This document shows positions 19,174 through 28,140 of a stretch of 64,000 nucleotides of DNA, in pieces. Below the pieces are notes generated by a model, which saw only the letters and a program-made list of their open reading frames with translations, ran no database searches and was not told the origin of the DNA. The position numbers were made by a program, and so were the translations under genes. Within the stretch, counting starts at the first letter, position 1. Each line of letters begins with the position of its first letter. Source of the stretch: Winogradskyella aurantiaca (GTDB lineage Bacteria; Bacteroidota; Bacteroidia; Flavobacteriales; Flavobacteriaceae); the NCBI RefSeq assembly GCF_003362725.1, contig NZ_QKTV01000003.1, forward strand, positions 124,001 through 188,000, read 5' to 3'.

Positions 19174-19183
19174 AAACTAGTTT
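19174..19183. promoter_or_regulatory. Possible second MarR operator half-palindrome
   Basis: AAACTAGTTT is a perfect 10-base palindrome in the marR-pirin gap. It is built from the same GAAACTA/TAGTTTC half-sites as the 18-bp operator at 21096. Confidence 0.35.
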
Positions 19184-19187
19184 ACCG

Positions 19188-19625
19188 CTAGCGCATTTTA
19201 TCAAGTAGATTGCTTAGTTGTTCGGCATCCGCTTCTGAAAGGTTCTTAAAAACAGGTGCATTAAAATCCCTAGGAATAGATGCCATTAAATCAAGTCCCG
19301 CCTGCGTAATGATAATTCTAACAACCCGTCGGTCTTCTTCTGAGGGTAAGCGTTTAATTAGGTTCTTGGCACACAGCTTATCCATTAACCTAGTGACATT
19401 AGGCGATCTGTCAATCATGCGTTCTTTAATAGTTTGAACCTTTAGTGGACCGCCAGCACCTCTGAGGATTCGTAAAATATTATACTGTTGCGGAGACAAA
19501 CCAAAAGACTTAAAAAACTCGTTTTGATGTGCTGTAATCCAATTGGCTGTATACAGTATATTGATAAGTGCCTTAACCCAATTGTTTTCAAACTTTGATT
19601 GAATTTCTTTAGACAGATCTCCCAT
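19188..19625 (-). CDS. MarR family transcriptional regulator
   Basis: A 145-residue winged-helix regulator when started at the ATG at 19625 (MGDLSKEIQSKFENN); the 41-residue upstream extension overlaps the gnat gene and is not credible. The wHTH covers about residues 45-110, with a wing at SEEDRRVVRI. There is a single Cys (residue 85), so redox sensing by an intramolecular disulfide is unlikely, though an inter-subunit one is possible. It sits inside the operon it probably controls, next to reductase and pirin genes, which is the usual arrangement of quinone- or electrophile-responsive MarR/DUF24-like regulators. Confidence 0.9.
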   Translation of the reverse strand: MGDLSKEIQSKFENNWVKALINILYTANWITAHQNEFFKSFGLSPQQYNILRILRGAGGPLKVQTIKERMIDRSPNVTRLMDKLCAKNLIKRLPSEEDRRVVRIIITQAGLDLMASIPRDFNAPVFKNLSEADAEQLSNLLDKMR

Positions 19626-19635
19626 ATTTTCAATT

Positions 19636-19914
19636 TTAAAATAAAACGTCTTTGTAAGCCCTCTTTTTAAATACAGCTGCTGCAAATGGACATAAAGGCA
19701 TAATTTTAATAGTGTTTTCTCGTGCATATTCAAAAGCGGCTTCAACAAGTTTATAACCGACTCCCTGACCCTTCAGTGATTCATCGACTTCCGTATGATC
19801 AATGATAATCTTTCCTAGACCGGCTTTACTGTAAGTCATTAAAGCAAGCTTCTTTCCTTCTATTTCAACAAAAAAGCGTCCTAGCTTTTCGTTTTCTCTT
19901 TGTTTGATTTCCAT
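19636..19914 (-). CDS. Small GNAT-type acetyltransferase, YjdJ/Gtn-like
   Basis: A 92-residue GNAT-type domain with the acetyl-CoA loop in SLKGQGVGYKLV. The family of this size (YjdJ-like, N-acetyltransferase domain) is about 90-95 residues. The segment DHTEVDESLKGQG and the C-terminal IMPLCPFAAAVFKK match the typical sequence. It is ten bases upstream of the marR start and two bases after the FMN reductase gene. Substrate unknown. Confidence 0.85.
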   Translation of the reverse strand: MEIKQRENEKLGRFFVEIEGKKLALMTYSKAGLGKIIIDHTEVDESLKGQGVGYKLVEAAFEYARENTIKIMPLCPFAAAVFKKRAYKDVLF

Positions 19915-19916
19915 AA

Positions 19917-20447
19917 CTATAAACTCTTGCTAAATGTTTGTATATGATTTTTTAATATCTCGTTCAATTCTTCATTGATTATAGCGCCCTCTTTAAAATT
20001 GTTGTAAAAAGATGGCATAGAAAAAACACCAGTCAATTGCGCATCATGACGTGGGAAACGATCCTCAGCCATAGCCAATACAGAAGCACCACCACGACCA
20101 CCAGGTGACGCTGCCATGAGCAGCATTGGTTTTCCTAAAAAGGTCTTTTGTTCAACTCTAGATATCCAATCAAAAATATTTTTGAAAGCACCAGAATAAG
20201 CCCCATTGTATTCTGCTAATGATATTAAAATACCATCTGAATTTTTTATGAGTTCAATCAGATCTTTTGCCAATTGAGGTTGACCATTGGTGTTTTCTCT
20301 ATCTGAGCTATAAATCGGCATTTCAAAATCATTAAGATCCAAAAGGTCCACCTCCACATTCTCTAATAAAGATCCAGCATAAGCAACTAGTTGCTTATTA
20401 ATTGAAGTACTGCTATTACTTCCAGCCAGTGCTATTACACGTTTCAT
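19917..20447 (-). CDS. NADPH-dependent FMN reductase family protein
   Basis: A 176-residue flavodoxin-fold reductase. The flavin phosphate loop is GSNSSTSINKQL near the start, and the isoalloxazine-binding segment SLAEYNGAYSGAFKNIFDW matches the family's PEYNGSIPGALKN type. Proteins of this kind reduce FMN, quinones, chromate or azo compounds with NAD(P)H. It is second in the operon, five bases after azoR, and likely works with it in quinone detoxification. Confidence 0.9.
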   Translation of the reverse strand: MKRVIALAGSNSSTSINKQLVAYAGSLLENVEVDLLDLNDFEMPIYSSDRENTNGQPQLAKDLIELIKNSDGILISLAEYNGAYSGAFKNIFDWISRVEQKTFLGKPMLLMAASPGGRGGASVLAMAEDRFPRHDAQLTGVFSMPSFYNNFKEGAIINEELNEILKNHIQTFSKSL

Positions 20448-20451
20448 ATGT

Positions 20452-21051
20452 TTAGTTTAAAGATTGTTGTACTAATTGGTTAATTTGCTCGGTTGCTTCT
20501 TGAGTCTTTTGATCCGCACCCATCATTAACTGATCCAGTTTAATGATTTCAACATCTGAAATTCCCAAAAACCCTAAGAAGTGTTGAACATAACGCCCAG
20601 CAAAATCAATATCGCTACCTATTGCTGTTCCACCGCTACTTATAACCACGTAGGCCTTTTTATTTTTAAGCAAACCTTCAGGACCCGTTTGAGCGTATTT
20701 AAAGGTCTTACCTGCTCTGGCAATCAAATCAAAATAAGCCTTCAGAGATGCGGGAATCGAAAAATTGTAAATCGGTGCTGTGATGACCAGCACATCCGAA
20801 TCTAGCAACTCAGCAACTAAGGCTTCAGAAATTGCAATAGCCTGCTCTTGTTCTGTTGTTAGAGTATCTTTTGAAAAGAAGGCACCCAACATAGCTTCAT
20901 CCACAAATGGCAAATCGCTGTAGGTTGTATGTCTTTCAATTAATTCAAGGTCTGAATTTGTCTCTTGCAATAAGGCAATTAGTTGTTTCCCATATTGAGC
21001 AGAAACAGATCCCGTTCTATTACTGCTGGAATTAATATTTAATAATTTCAT
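20452..21051 (-). CDS. azoR: FMN-dependent NADH-azoreductase
   Basis: A 199-residue flavodoxin-like reductase of the AzoR family, which reduces azo bonds and, more relevantly, quinones to hydroquinones by two-electron transfer. Motifs: NSSSNRTGS phosphate-binding loop, TAPIYNFSIPASLKAYFD flavin-binding loop, and VVISSGGTAIGSDIDF. It is the first gene of the minus-strand operon. Its promoter (21075-21082) carries the palindromic operator at 21096-21113, indicating MarR control. Confidence 0.93.
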   Translation of the reverse strand: MKLLNINSSSNRTGSVSAQYGKQLIALLQETNSDLELIERHTTYSDLPFVDEAMLGAFFSKDTLTTEQEQAIAISEALVAELLDSDVLVITAPIYNFSIPASLKAYFDLIARAGKTFKYAQTGPEGLLKNKKAYVVISSGGTAIGSDIDFAGRYVQHFLGFLGISDVEIIKLDQLMMGADQKTQEATEQINQLVQQSLN

Positions 21052-21074
21052 TGTTCTATGTTTTAATTACAGTT

Positions 21075-21082
21075 CAAAATTA
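21075..21082 (-). promoter_or_regulatory. Promoter -7 box of the azoR operon
   Basis: On the minus strand the box reads TAATTTTG, an exact match to the Bacteroidota TAnnTTTG -7 consensus. It lies 23 bases upstream of the azoR start. The expected -33 position falls in the operator palindrome just upstream, so a bound repressor would block the promoter. Confidence 0.6.
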
Positions 21083-21095
21083 GAAATAATTATTT

Positions 21096-21113
21096 TAGTT
21101 TCCTAGGAAACTA
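21096..21113. promoter_or_regulatory. 18-bp perfect palindromic operator
   Basis: TAGTTTCCTAGGAAACTA reads identically on both strands. A third half-site follows (GGAAA at 21106, TTTCC at 21114-21118). It lies between the azoR operon and the divergent acyl-CoA carboxylase gene. The cognate MarR gene is in the azoR operon, so this is most likely its binding site, giving autoregulation. Confidence 0.75.
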
Positions 21114-21204
21114 TTTCCATGTAACATGTTTTTAACATATCATTGTGAAAAGCCACTAATACAAATCTCTATTCTTTTGTAAATTCGTGCCAAATTCATC
21201 GCAA

Positions 21205-22848
21205 ATGGACCTTAACTTCAATAAAAACGAAGATCACAACAAACTTTTACTTTCAGCTTTAAAGAAAAAACTCAATCAAGTTAAACTTGGAGGAGGACAA
21301 AAAAGCATTGATAAACATCATGCCAAAGGCAAACTAACAGCTCGAGAACGTATCGATTATCTGTTGGACTCTAAAAAGCCTAGTCTTGAAATTGGAGCAT
21401 TTGCTGGTGATGGAATGTATGAAGATTATGGAGGCTGTCCTTCCGGTGGTGTGGTTATTAAAATGGGTTATGTACAAGGTCAGCAATGCATTGTCGTTGC
21501 TAATGATGCTACTGTCAAAGCGGGTGCCTGGTTTCCGATTACTGGGAAAAAGAATTTAAGAGCACAGGAAATTGCCATCGAGAACCGTTTGCCCATTATC
21601 TATCTTGTCGACAGCGCTGGTGTATTTCTGCCTATGCAAGATGAAATTTTTCCAGACAAAGAGCATTTTGGGCGCATTTTTAGAAACAATGCCGTTATGA
21701 GTAGTCTGGGCATCACACAAATTGCTGCAGTAATGGGAAGTTGTGTAGCTGGTGGGGCCTATTTACCTATTATGAGCGATGAAGCGCTTATCGTAGATAA
21801 AACCGGAAGCATTTTCCTTGCCGGAAGTTATCTCGTTAAAGCAGCTATTGGAGAAGACATCGACAATGAAACACTTGGCGGAGCTACTACCCACTGCGAA
21901 ATATCTGGTGTTACTGATTATAAGGCTAAAGATGATAAAGATGCATTGGACAGAATAAAAAACATTGTCAATAAAATTGGCGATTATACTCCAGCTGGCT
22001 TTAACCGTATTGCCGCATCTAAACCTTCTTTAGACCCTAAAGAGATTTATGGCATATTACCAAAAAGTCGGGCAGACCAATACGACATGAAGGAGATTAT
22101 CAAACGCCTGGTCGACAAGTCTGAATTTGACGAATACAAAGAAGGTTATGGAAAAACCATTATTACAGCTTATGCACGAATCGATGGCTGGGCAGTAGGG
22201 ATTGTTGCTAATCAACGTCAGCTTGTTAAAACCACTGGCGTTAAGACCAAACCAAGTGAAATGCAGTTTGGCGGAGTCATCTACAACGACTCAGCAGACA
22301 AGGCTACGCGCTTTATAGCTAACTGTAATCAAAAAAAGATTCCGTTAGTGTTTCTTCAGGATGTAACTGGATTTATGGTCGGCAGTAAAAGTGAACATTC
22401 TGGCATTATTAAAGATGGGGCCAAAATGGTGAACGCTGTTAGTAATTCAGTAGTACCTAAATTCACAATTGTTGTTGGGAATAGTTATGGTGCTGGCAAT
22501 TATGCCATGTGTGGTAAAGCTTATGATCCTAGACTTATTGCAGCTTGGCCGAGTGCTGAATTGGCTGTGATGAGTGGTAAATCAGCTGCCAAAGTACTTC
22601 TGCAGATTGAAACCGCTTCTTTGAAGAAAAAAGGGGAAACCATAACCAAAGAAAAAGAAGAGGAGCTTTTTGAAAAAATAAAATCCCGATACGACAATCA
22701 GGTGTCACCTTATTACGCTGCTGCTAGACTATGGACTGACGGAGTTATAGATCCTTTAGATACGCGAACCTGGATTAGTTTGGGAATTGAAGCTGCTAAT
22801 CATGCTCCTATAGAAAAACCGTTTAACTTAGGGGTCTTACAAGTGTAA
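21205..22848 (+). CDS. Acyl-CoA carboxylase, carboxyltransferase beta subunit (MCC-like)
   Basis: A 547-residue biotin-dependent carboxyltransferase; the ATG at 21205 is preferred to a GTG at 21187. It carries the N- and C-terminal crotonase-like carboxyltransferase domains. The segments LTARERIDYLLD, VANDATVKAGAWFP and the second-domain FLQDVTGFMVGS match methylcrotonyl-CoA carboxylase beta subunits better than propionyl-CoA types. The reaction would transfer CO2 from carboxybiotin to 3-methylcrotonyl-CoA in leucine degradation. The biotin carboxylase/BCCP alpha subunit is not in the window. MFS gene follows by one base. Confidence 0.85.
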   Translation: MDLNFNKNEDHNKLLLSALKKKLNQVKLGGGQKSIDKHHAKGKLTARERIDYLLDSKKPSLEIGAFAGDGMYEDYGGCPSGGVVIKMGYVQGQQCIVVANDATVKAGAWFPITGKKNLRAQEIAIENRLPIIYLVDSAGVFLPMQDEIFPDKEHFGRIFRNNAVMSSLGITQIAAVMGSCVAGGAYLPIMSDEALIVDKTGSIFLAGSYLVKAAIGEDIDNETLGGATTHCEISGVTDYKAKDDKDALDRIKNIVNKIGDYTPAGFNRIAASKPSLDPKEIYGILPKSRADQYDMKEIIKRLVDKSEFDEYKEGYGKTIITAYARIDGWAVGIVANQRQLVKTTGVKTKPSEMQFGGVIYNDSADKATRFIANCNQKKIPLVFLQDVTGFMVGSKSEHSGIIKDGAKMVNAVSNSVVPKFTIVVGNSYGAGNYAMCGKAYDPRLIAAWPSAELAVMSGKSAAKVLLQIETASLKKKGETITKEKEEELFEKIKSRYDNQVSPYYAAARLWTDGVIDPLDTRTWISLGIEAANHAPIEKPFNLGVLQV

Positions 22849-22849
22849 A

Positions 22850-24124
22850 TTGACGAGATCGGTATCCTTTAAATCTGTCATCTATATTATTCTGTTGATT
22901 TTTGCAGCAGAAGCAATTTTCATACTTCCATTTGTTTTACAACGGGTGTTCAGACCTACCGTATTAGAAACCTTTGCCATTTCCAATGAAGAAATTGGTT
23001 ATTGCTTCTCGGTTTATGGAATTGTTGCCCTGTTCTCATATTTTTTTGGCGGACCCTTGGCCGATAGATTTCCACCCAAAAATCTGATGGCCCTAGCGCT
23101 GATTCTCACCGCACTTGGCGGCTTGTATTATGCCAATTACCCCGATTACCAAAGTCTCAAATGGCTCTATGGTTACTGGGGTTTTACAACGATATTTTTG
23201 TTTTGGGCACCAATGATTAAAGCTACCCGATTATGGGGAGGACGCGATCAACAAGGCTTAGCTTTTGGTTTTCTTGACGGAGGACGCGGACTTGTTGCGG
23301 CTGCATTTGGATCGCTTGGAGTCTTAATATTTGCTTCTGTAATGGGGGACAACAATCAGTTTCTCGATTTATCGACAAAGAAGGCGGCTTTTGAACAGGT
23401 GATCCTCACTTCTGCGCTACTGGTTGGTTGTATTGGAGTCTTGGTATTTCTGTTTCTTAGAACTCCAAAATCGGCAACGCAAAGTGCTGCTGTATCACGC
23501 ATGAACAGCTTAAACTGGAATAACATCAAAACAGTTCTCAAATTTCCAGCCATTTGGTTATTAATGCTCATTATATTATGCGCCTATACAGCCTATAAAG
23601 CTACAGATCTTTTTGCGCTCTATGCCAGTACCGTAATGCAATACGATGCTATTGATTCCGCAAAAGTTGGCACGTCCCTACTCTACATACGACCCATCAT
23701 AGGTGTAGTCATTGGCCTCCTGGCAGATAGAACCAAACCATCACTTTGGTTGATGGTAGGATTCTTACTTACTATTATGTCTAGTTTGATATTTACAACT
23801 GGGATTGTTAATTACCAGACCGAGGCCCTCTTTGCCATCAACATACTACTTATGGCTATTGGGGTGTACTCCTGCCGTGTTTTATATTTCGCCACTCTGG
23901 AAGAAGTCAAAATCCCATTGGAACTCACAGGTACTGCAGTTGGCTTAGCCTCCATTATTGGCTTTACCCCAGATATATTCTCTGGGCCTATGTTTGGGAT
24001 TTTGGTAGACAATCCAGATGGGGTACTTGGACTTGAAAATGCCTTTAAGGTATTGGCCGTTTTTGGAATGGTAGGCTTTATTGCAGCTTATCTAATGAAA
24101 CGGCTTTCCGCTAAACACACTTAA
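22850..24124 (+). CDS. MFS transporter
   Basis: A 424-residue protein with about twelve hydrophobic helices. The loop between helices 2 and 3 reads FFGGPLADRFPPK, the MFS motif A, and a related loop recurs in the second half (GLLADRTKPSLW). Only a TTG start at 22850 fits, one base after the stop of the carboxylase gene, so translation is probably coupled. Substrate unknown; an organic acid linked to acyl-CoA metabolism is only a guess from position. The stop overlaps the stop of the convergent M24 gene. Confidence 0.85.
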   Translation: MTRSVSFKSVIYIILLIFAAEAIFILPFVLQRVFRPTVLETFAISNEEIGYCFSVYGIVALFSYFFGGPLADRFPPKNLMALALILTALGGLYYANYPDYQSLKWLYGYWGFTTIFLFWAPMIKATRLWGGRDQQGLAFGFLDGGRGLVAAAFGSLGVLIFASVMGDNNQFLDLSTKKAAFEQVILTSALLVGCIGVLVFLFLRTPKSATQSAAVSRMNSLNWNNIKTVLKFPAIWLLMLIILCAYTAYKATDLFALYASTVMQYDAIDSAKVGTSLLYIRPIIGVVIGLLADRTKPSLWLMVGFLLTIMSSLIFTTGIVNYQTEALFAINILLMAIGVYSCRVLYFATLEEVKIPLELTGTAVGLASIIGFTPDIFSGPMFGILVDNPDGVLGLENAFKVLAVFGMVGFIAAYLMKRLSAKHT

Positions 24125-25458
24125 TTACCCTGATGGTTCTTAACCCTTGGAATCAACAATAATTCTGTTTGTCTACCATTGACATAACGGAAGCCATCTG
24201 GCCCCCAAAATCCAGCTTCCTCAAGCATAACTCTTATATCTCTATTCCATTCTGGAATATTGACGGTCGTATTTAATTCAATGGCATACACAGTATTTTC
24301 GTGCAAAGGATAGTCGCCAGTAACAGGAACTCCGTCTTGCGCATCCCACATTCCTATTGTTGTACCAGAGGAGTGACCATAGGACCCTAAAGGATGTGTG
24401 TAAATAGCTGGTCGCATACCTTCTTCCCTACCTTGATCTAAAGACATTTTTAGGATGTCGTTACCTGTTCGGCCTGTTTTAAAATTATCTGTAAAAATAT
24501 CCTGAATATGATTCCCGTCACGCAAAGCATCTACCAAATAATCAGGCGGAGAAGTTTCTCCAGGTTTTAATACATAGGCTAATTCCTGACAATCTGTATT
24601 CAGTCGAAGATAACTAATACCAATATCGCAATGCACCAAATCCCCTGGAAGTATCACCATATCCTCTGGCCCACTTGAGAACGAGTATAATTCAGCATCT
24701 GTGCTATTGGCACTGCGCTGCACGTCTACCGTTGGATGAAACCAGGTCTCCAAACCAAGAGCTGTGATCTTATCGCGCATCCACCACTTAACATCTGAGG
24801 TTTTTGTAACGCCTGGTGTAATAACTTTCTCAGAAAAGGCTTCTGCGATAATATCATGGGTAATATCCACCAATTGATTGTAAATAACCATTTCTGCTTC
24901 AGTACGGGTTTCTATCCAGGAAATCGCCAGATCTTCAGCAGATCGAACCCTGGACTTGTAGCGTTTGGGAAGATTGGCCATAAATTCCTCATAATCCGTT
25001 TTTACCAATCCATCACAAATATTAAAATAGGTGGAATAGTTTAAGCCAATAGACTCAGGTTTCTTTTCTTCAATTATCTGTATTAGTCGTTTCCATTGTT
25101 CGGGTTCTTTTTCCTTATCCCAGGCGGAAATTATGTTCTCACCAAAATTATAGCGGGCCACAGCCAGCTTTTCAATAGTATTCTTTTGTTTATTTCTATA
25201 AAATACCAGAATTGTTCGTCTTCGGGCGTTCAACCAAGTAGCCGGTAACATGGTTTTTAATACCGGATCTTCGTTGTATTCTCTGGAAATAAGAATCCAC
25301 ATATCAAACCCTGTCCTGTCCATTAATTCTGGGAGAAGATTATCAAAACGGTCTTTTAAAATGGCATCCACTACTTCTGCCCGCTGACGTTCTGGAAGGG
25401 TTTGCTGGGCATTAATTATAGAACCAATTAAAAATAAAAGAAAGTACAGAGGTCTCAT
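24121..25458 (-). CDS. Secreted M24 family metallopeptidase
   Basis: A 445-residue protein with a signal peptide (MRPLYFLLFLIGSIINAQQ). The C-terminal half is a pita-bread M24 fold: the metal-ligand regions are HCDIGIS...LNTDCQ, HPLGSYGHSSG, AIELNTT and EEAGFW, and all five ligands (two Asp, one His, two Glu) appear present. The N-terminal half matches the creatinase-like domain of Xaa-Pro peptidases. Likely a periplasmic dipeptidase or aminopeptidase P-like enzyme; exact specificity cannot be read. Confidence 0.88.
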   Translation of the reverse strand: MRPLYFLLFLIGSIINAQQTLPERQRAEVVDAILKDRFDNLLPELMDRTGFDMWILISREYNEDPVLKTMLPATWLNARRRTILVFYRNKQKNTIEKLAVARYNFGENIISAWDKEKEPEQWKRLIQIIEEKKPESIGLNYSTYFNICDGLVKTDYEEFMANLPKRYKSRVRSAEDLAISWIETRTEAEMVIYNQLVDITHDIIAEAFSEKVITPGVTKTSDVKWWMRDKITALGLETWFHPTVDVQRSANSTDAELYSFSSGPEDMVILPGDLVHCDIGISYLRLNTDCQELAYVLKPGETSPPDYLVDALRDGNHIQDIFTDNFKTGRTGNDILKMSLDQGREEGMRPAIYTHPLGSYGHSSGTTIGMWDAQDGVPVTGDYPLHENTVYAIELNTTVNIPEWNRDIRVMLEEAGFWGPDGFRYVNGRQTELLLIPRVKNHQGN

Positions 25459-25484
25459 ATGTTAAGTTTTATATAAAAATATCA

Positions 25485-25513
25485 AAAAAAAAGAGCGCAA
25501 ATTGCGCTCTTTC
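25485..25513 (-). terminator. Terminator after the small membrane gene
   Basis: A 10-bp stem AAGAGCGCAA/TTGCGCTCTT is followed, on the minus strand, by a T-run of nine. It separates the small membrane gene from the M24 peptidase gene. Confidence 0.85.
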
Positions 25514-25531
25514 AATGAGTATATAATATTG

Positions 25532-25714
25532 TTATAAAGAAGCTGCTTCTCGCTTTGCTTTTTTTTCTGCTCTAAGTTCTTTTAAGCGCTCAATAGACGC
25601 ACCGAATACCCAGTAAGGAATTACAAATGTTAATAAGAAGATCATTAACCAAAATCCTATAGTAAGTATAGTTAAAAATGCTAAAAATCCTAAATATTGA
25701 TCAAATTCGAACAT
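25532..25714 (-). CDS. Small membrane protein
   Basis: A 60-residue protein with a long hydrophobic stretch (about residues 8-42, probably two helices separated by a Pro-Tyr turn) and a basic C-terminal tail (ELRAEKKAKREAA). Function unknown. It is followed by a strong terminator at 25491-25513, which supports it as a real single-gene unit. Confidence 0.65.
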   Translation of the reverse strand: MFEFDQYLGFLAFLTILTIGFWLMIFLLTFVIPYWVFGASIERLKELRAEKKAKREAASL

Positions 25715-25801
25715 AATATTCCTGCGTTAGTTTAATTCTCTGCAAAGATATAATCTATGATTAAGTTCTCCAACAGGAATTAGAAAATTATAAACCGGTT
25801 A

Positions 25802-26170
25802 TTAACCGCATTTTGCTTTTATTAATAATTCTGCCGTTGCTGGGTTAGTGGCCAAAGGTACATTGTGAACATCGCATAAACGCATTAGCATTAAAATATC
25901 AGGTTCATGAGGATGTTTATCTAGAGGATCTCTAAAAAATAAGACCATATCGCAAAAGCCCTCTGCTACCCTCGCCGCTATCTGAGCGTCTCCACCTAAA
26001 GGGCCTGACAACATGGGATTAACTGTATAGCCAGCTGACGTTATCTTTTCACCTGTTGTTCCAGTTGAAATAAGATGGATACTTGGTTTACTTAAAATTT
26101 CTCTATGCGCATTGAGAAATTGCACCATATCAGCCTTTTTCCCATCATGAGCAATTAGTGCGATTTCCAT
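25802..26170 (-). CDS. mgsA: Methylglyoxal synthase
   Basis: Converts dihydroxyacetone phosphate to methylglyoxal and phosphate, a bypass used under phosphate limitation or sugar-phosphate stress. At 122 residues it is shorter than the E. coli enzyme but holds the core: IALIAHD at the start, phosphate-binding STGTTG at 35-40, SGPLGGDAQIAA with the catalytic Asp61, and FFRDPLDKHPHEPDI with His87. Its start overlaps the stop of the upstream kinase gene by one base (TAATG), so the two are translated together. Confidence 0.92.
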   Translation of the reverse strand: MEIALIAHDGKKADMVQFLNAHREILSKPSIHLISTGTTGEKITSAGYTVNPMLSGPLGGDAQIAARVAEGFCDMVLFFRDPLDKHPHEPDILMLMRLCDVHNVPLATNPATAELLIKAKCG

Positions 26171-27030
26171 TAAATATTGTTTATATGGTAGTCTACCAAA
26201 CCATCAATTGGTCGGCGCACAAAATTCCCTACGTTAATGCCGTATTCCTGAGCCACCTCCATAATCTCCTCTTGAGAAAAATAGGCGATTGATCCAGCAA
26301 AGTGGACTGGACAGGTGGTTAGCTCCTCTTTGTACTGAAGAATCATATGTTCCGTAAACATTCTAAACCCACGCTTAATTAAATCTCTTATGTACTCTGA
26401 ATCCTTATTTAAAAACATGAATTCTGCGAAATTAGCGAGATAGGCATTGGGGTTTGGTTGTTTATACAAATTGTACTTTATGAAGTCAGCATCCAAGTTG
26501 TATTTATGTTCAAATGCCAGTTTTATGGTTGCTGGCATGAGATTAAAATAATAATCCCTGATCAGTTCCTTCCCGTAGAAATTACCACTAGCTTCGTCCA
26601 TTAATGTATATCCTAAACTTTTAACGCGTTGATGCAACTTCTTCCCGTCGAAATAGCTACAGTTTGAACCCGTTCCCATGATACACACGACTGCAGCTTC
26701 ATCATTATGATTTAAAGAAGCTCTTACGGCGGCCATGGTATCTTCCTGAACATCAATCTTCGCAACAGGAAATAAGAACTGAAGAACGTGCGTTAACATG
26801 GTTCTTGGCTTCTCAGTACCACAACCTGCCCCATAAAAGAAAATATGAGTTACTTCAGACTTATAACGCATTAGCTCATCACTTCCACCAATAATCGTTT
26901 TTAACTCATCTTCAGTTAGGATGGCGGGATTTAAGCCCTTAGTTCGGATTTTTTCCGCTAAGCGTTTACCAGTATGGTCAATGGCAATCCAATCGCATTT
27001 GGTAGAACCACTATCAGTAATTAAAATCAT
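26170..27030 (-). CDS. BadF/BcrA-type ATPase, probable N-acetylglucosamine kinase
   Basis: A 286-residue member of the ASKHA fold family with the phosphate 1 motif DSGSTKCDW at 6-14 and the phosphate 2/adenosine loop CIMGTGSNCSYFDG. The length and these motifs fit the bacterial N-acetylglucosamine kinase/BadF group. It lies between gapA and mgsA, so phosphorylation of an amino sugar or other sugar feeding into glycolysis is likely, with substrate unproven. A 15-bp hairpin lies in its leader. Confidence 0.8.
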   Translation of the reverse strand: MILITDSGSTKCDWIAIDHTGKRLAEKIRTKGLNPAILTEDELKTIIGGSDELMRYKSEVTHIFFYGAGCGTEKPRTMLTHVLQFLFPVAKIDVQEDTMAAVRASLNHNDEAAVVCIMGTGSNCSYFDGKKLHQRVKSLGYTLMDEASGNFYGKELIRDYYFNLMPATIKLAFEHKYNLDADFIKYNLYKQPNPNAYLANFAEFMFLNKDSEYIRDLIKRGFRMFTEHMILQYKEELTTCPVHFAGSIAYFSQEEIMEVAQEYGINVGNFVRRPIDGLVDYHINNI

Positions 27031-27048
27031 ACTAAATGAAATTAAATG

Positions 27049-27092
27049 AAAATTCCGTAGAAAACCTTAGAAACGCCTTTCTACGGAATTTT
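27049..27092 (-). other. 15-bp perfect hairpin between gapA and the kinase gene
   Basis: AAAATTCCGTAGAAA (27049-27063) pairs perfectly with TTTCTACGGAATTTT (27078-27092) around a 14-base loop. On the minus strand it follows gapA and precedes the kinase gene by 18 bases. The T-run is weak, so it may be a partial terminator or an mRNA stability or processing element. Confidence 0.7.
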
Positions 27093-27110
27093 AGTAATTA
27101 TTAGAATCGC

Positions 27111-28130
<1,020 letters not shown>

Positions 28131-28140
28131 TTATTCAGTT

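Noticed and set aside
19626-19748. N-terminal extension of the MarR gene
   Set aside because: It overlaps the GNAT gene in another frame and is not MarR-like; the ATG at 19625 gives the family length.
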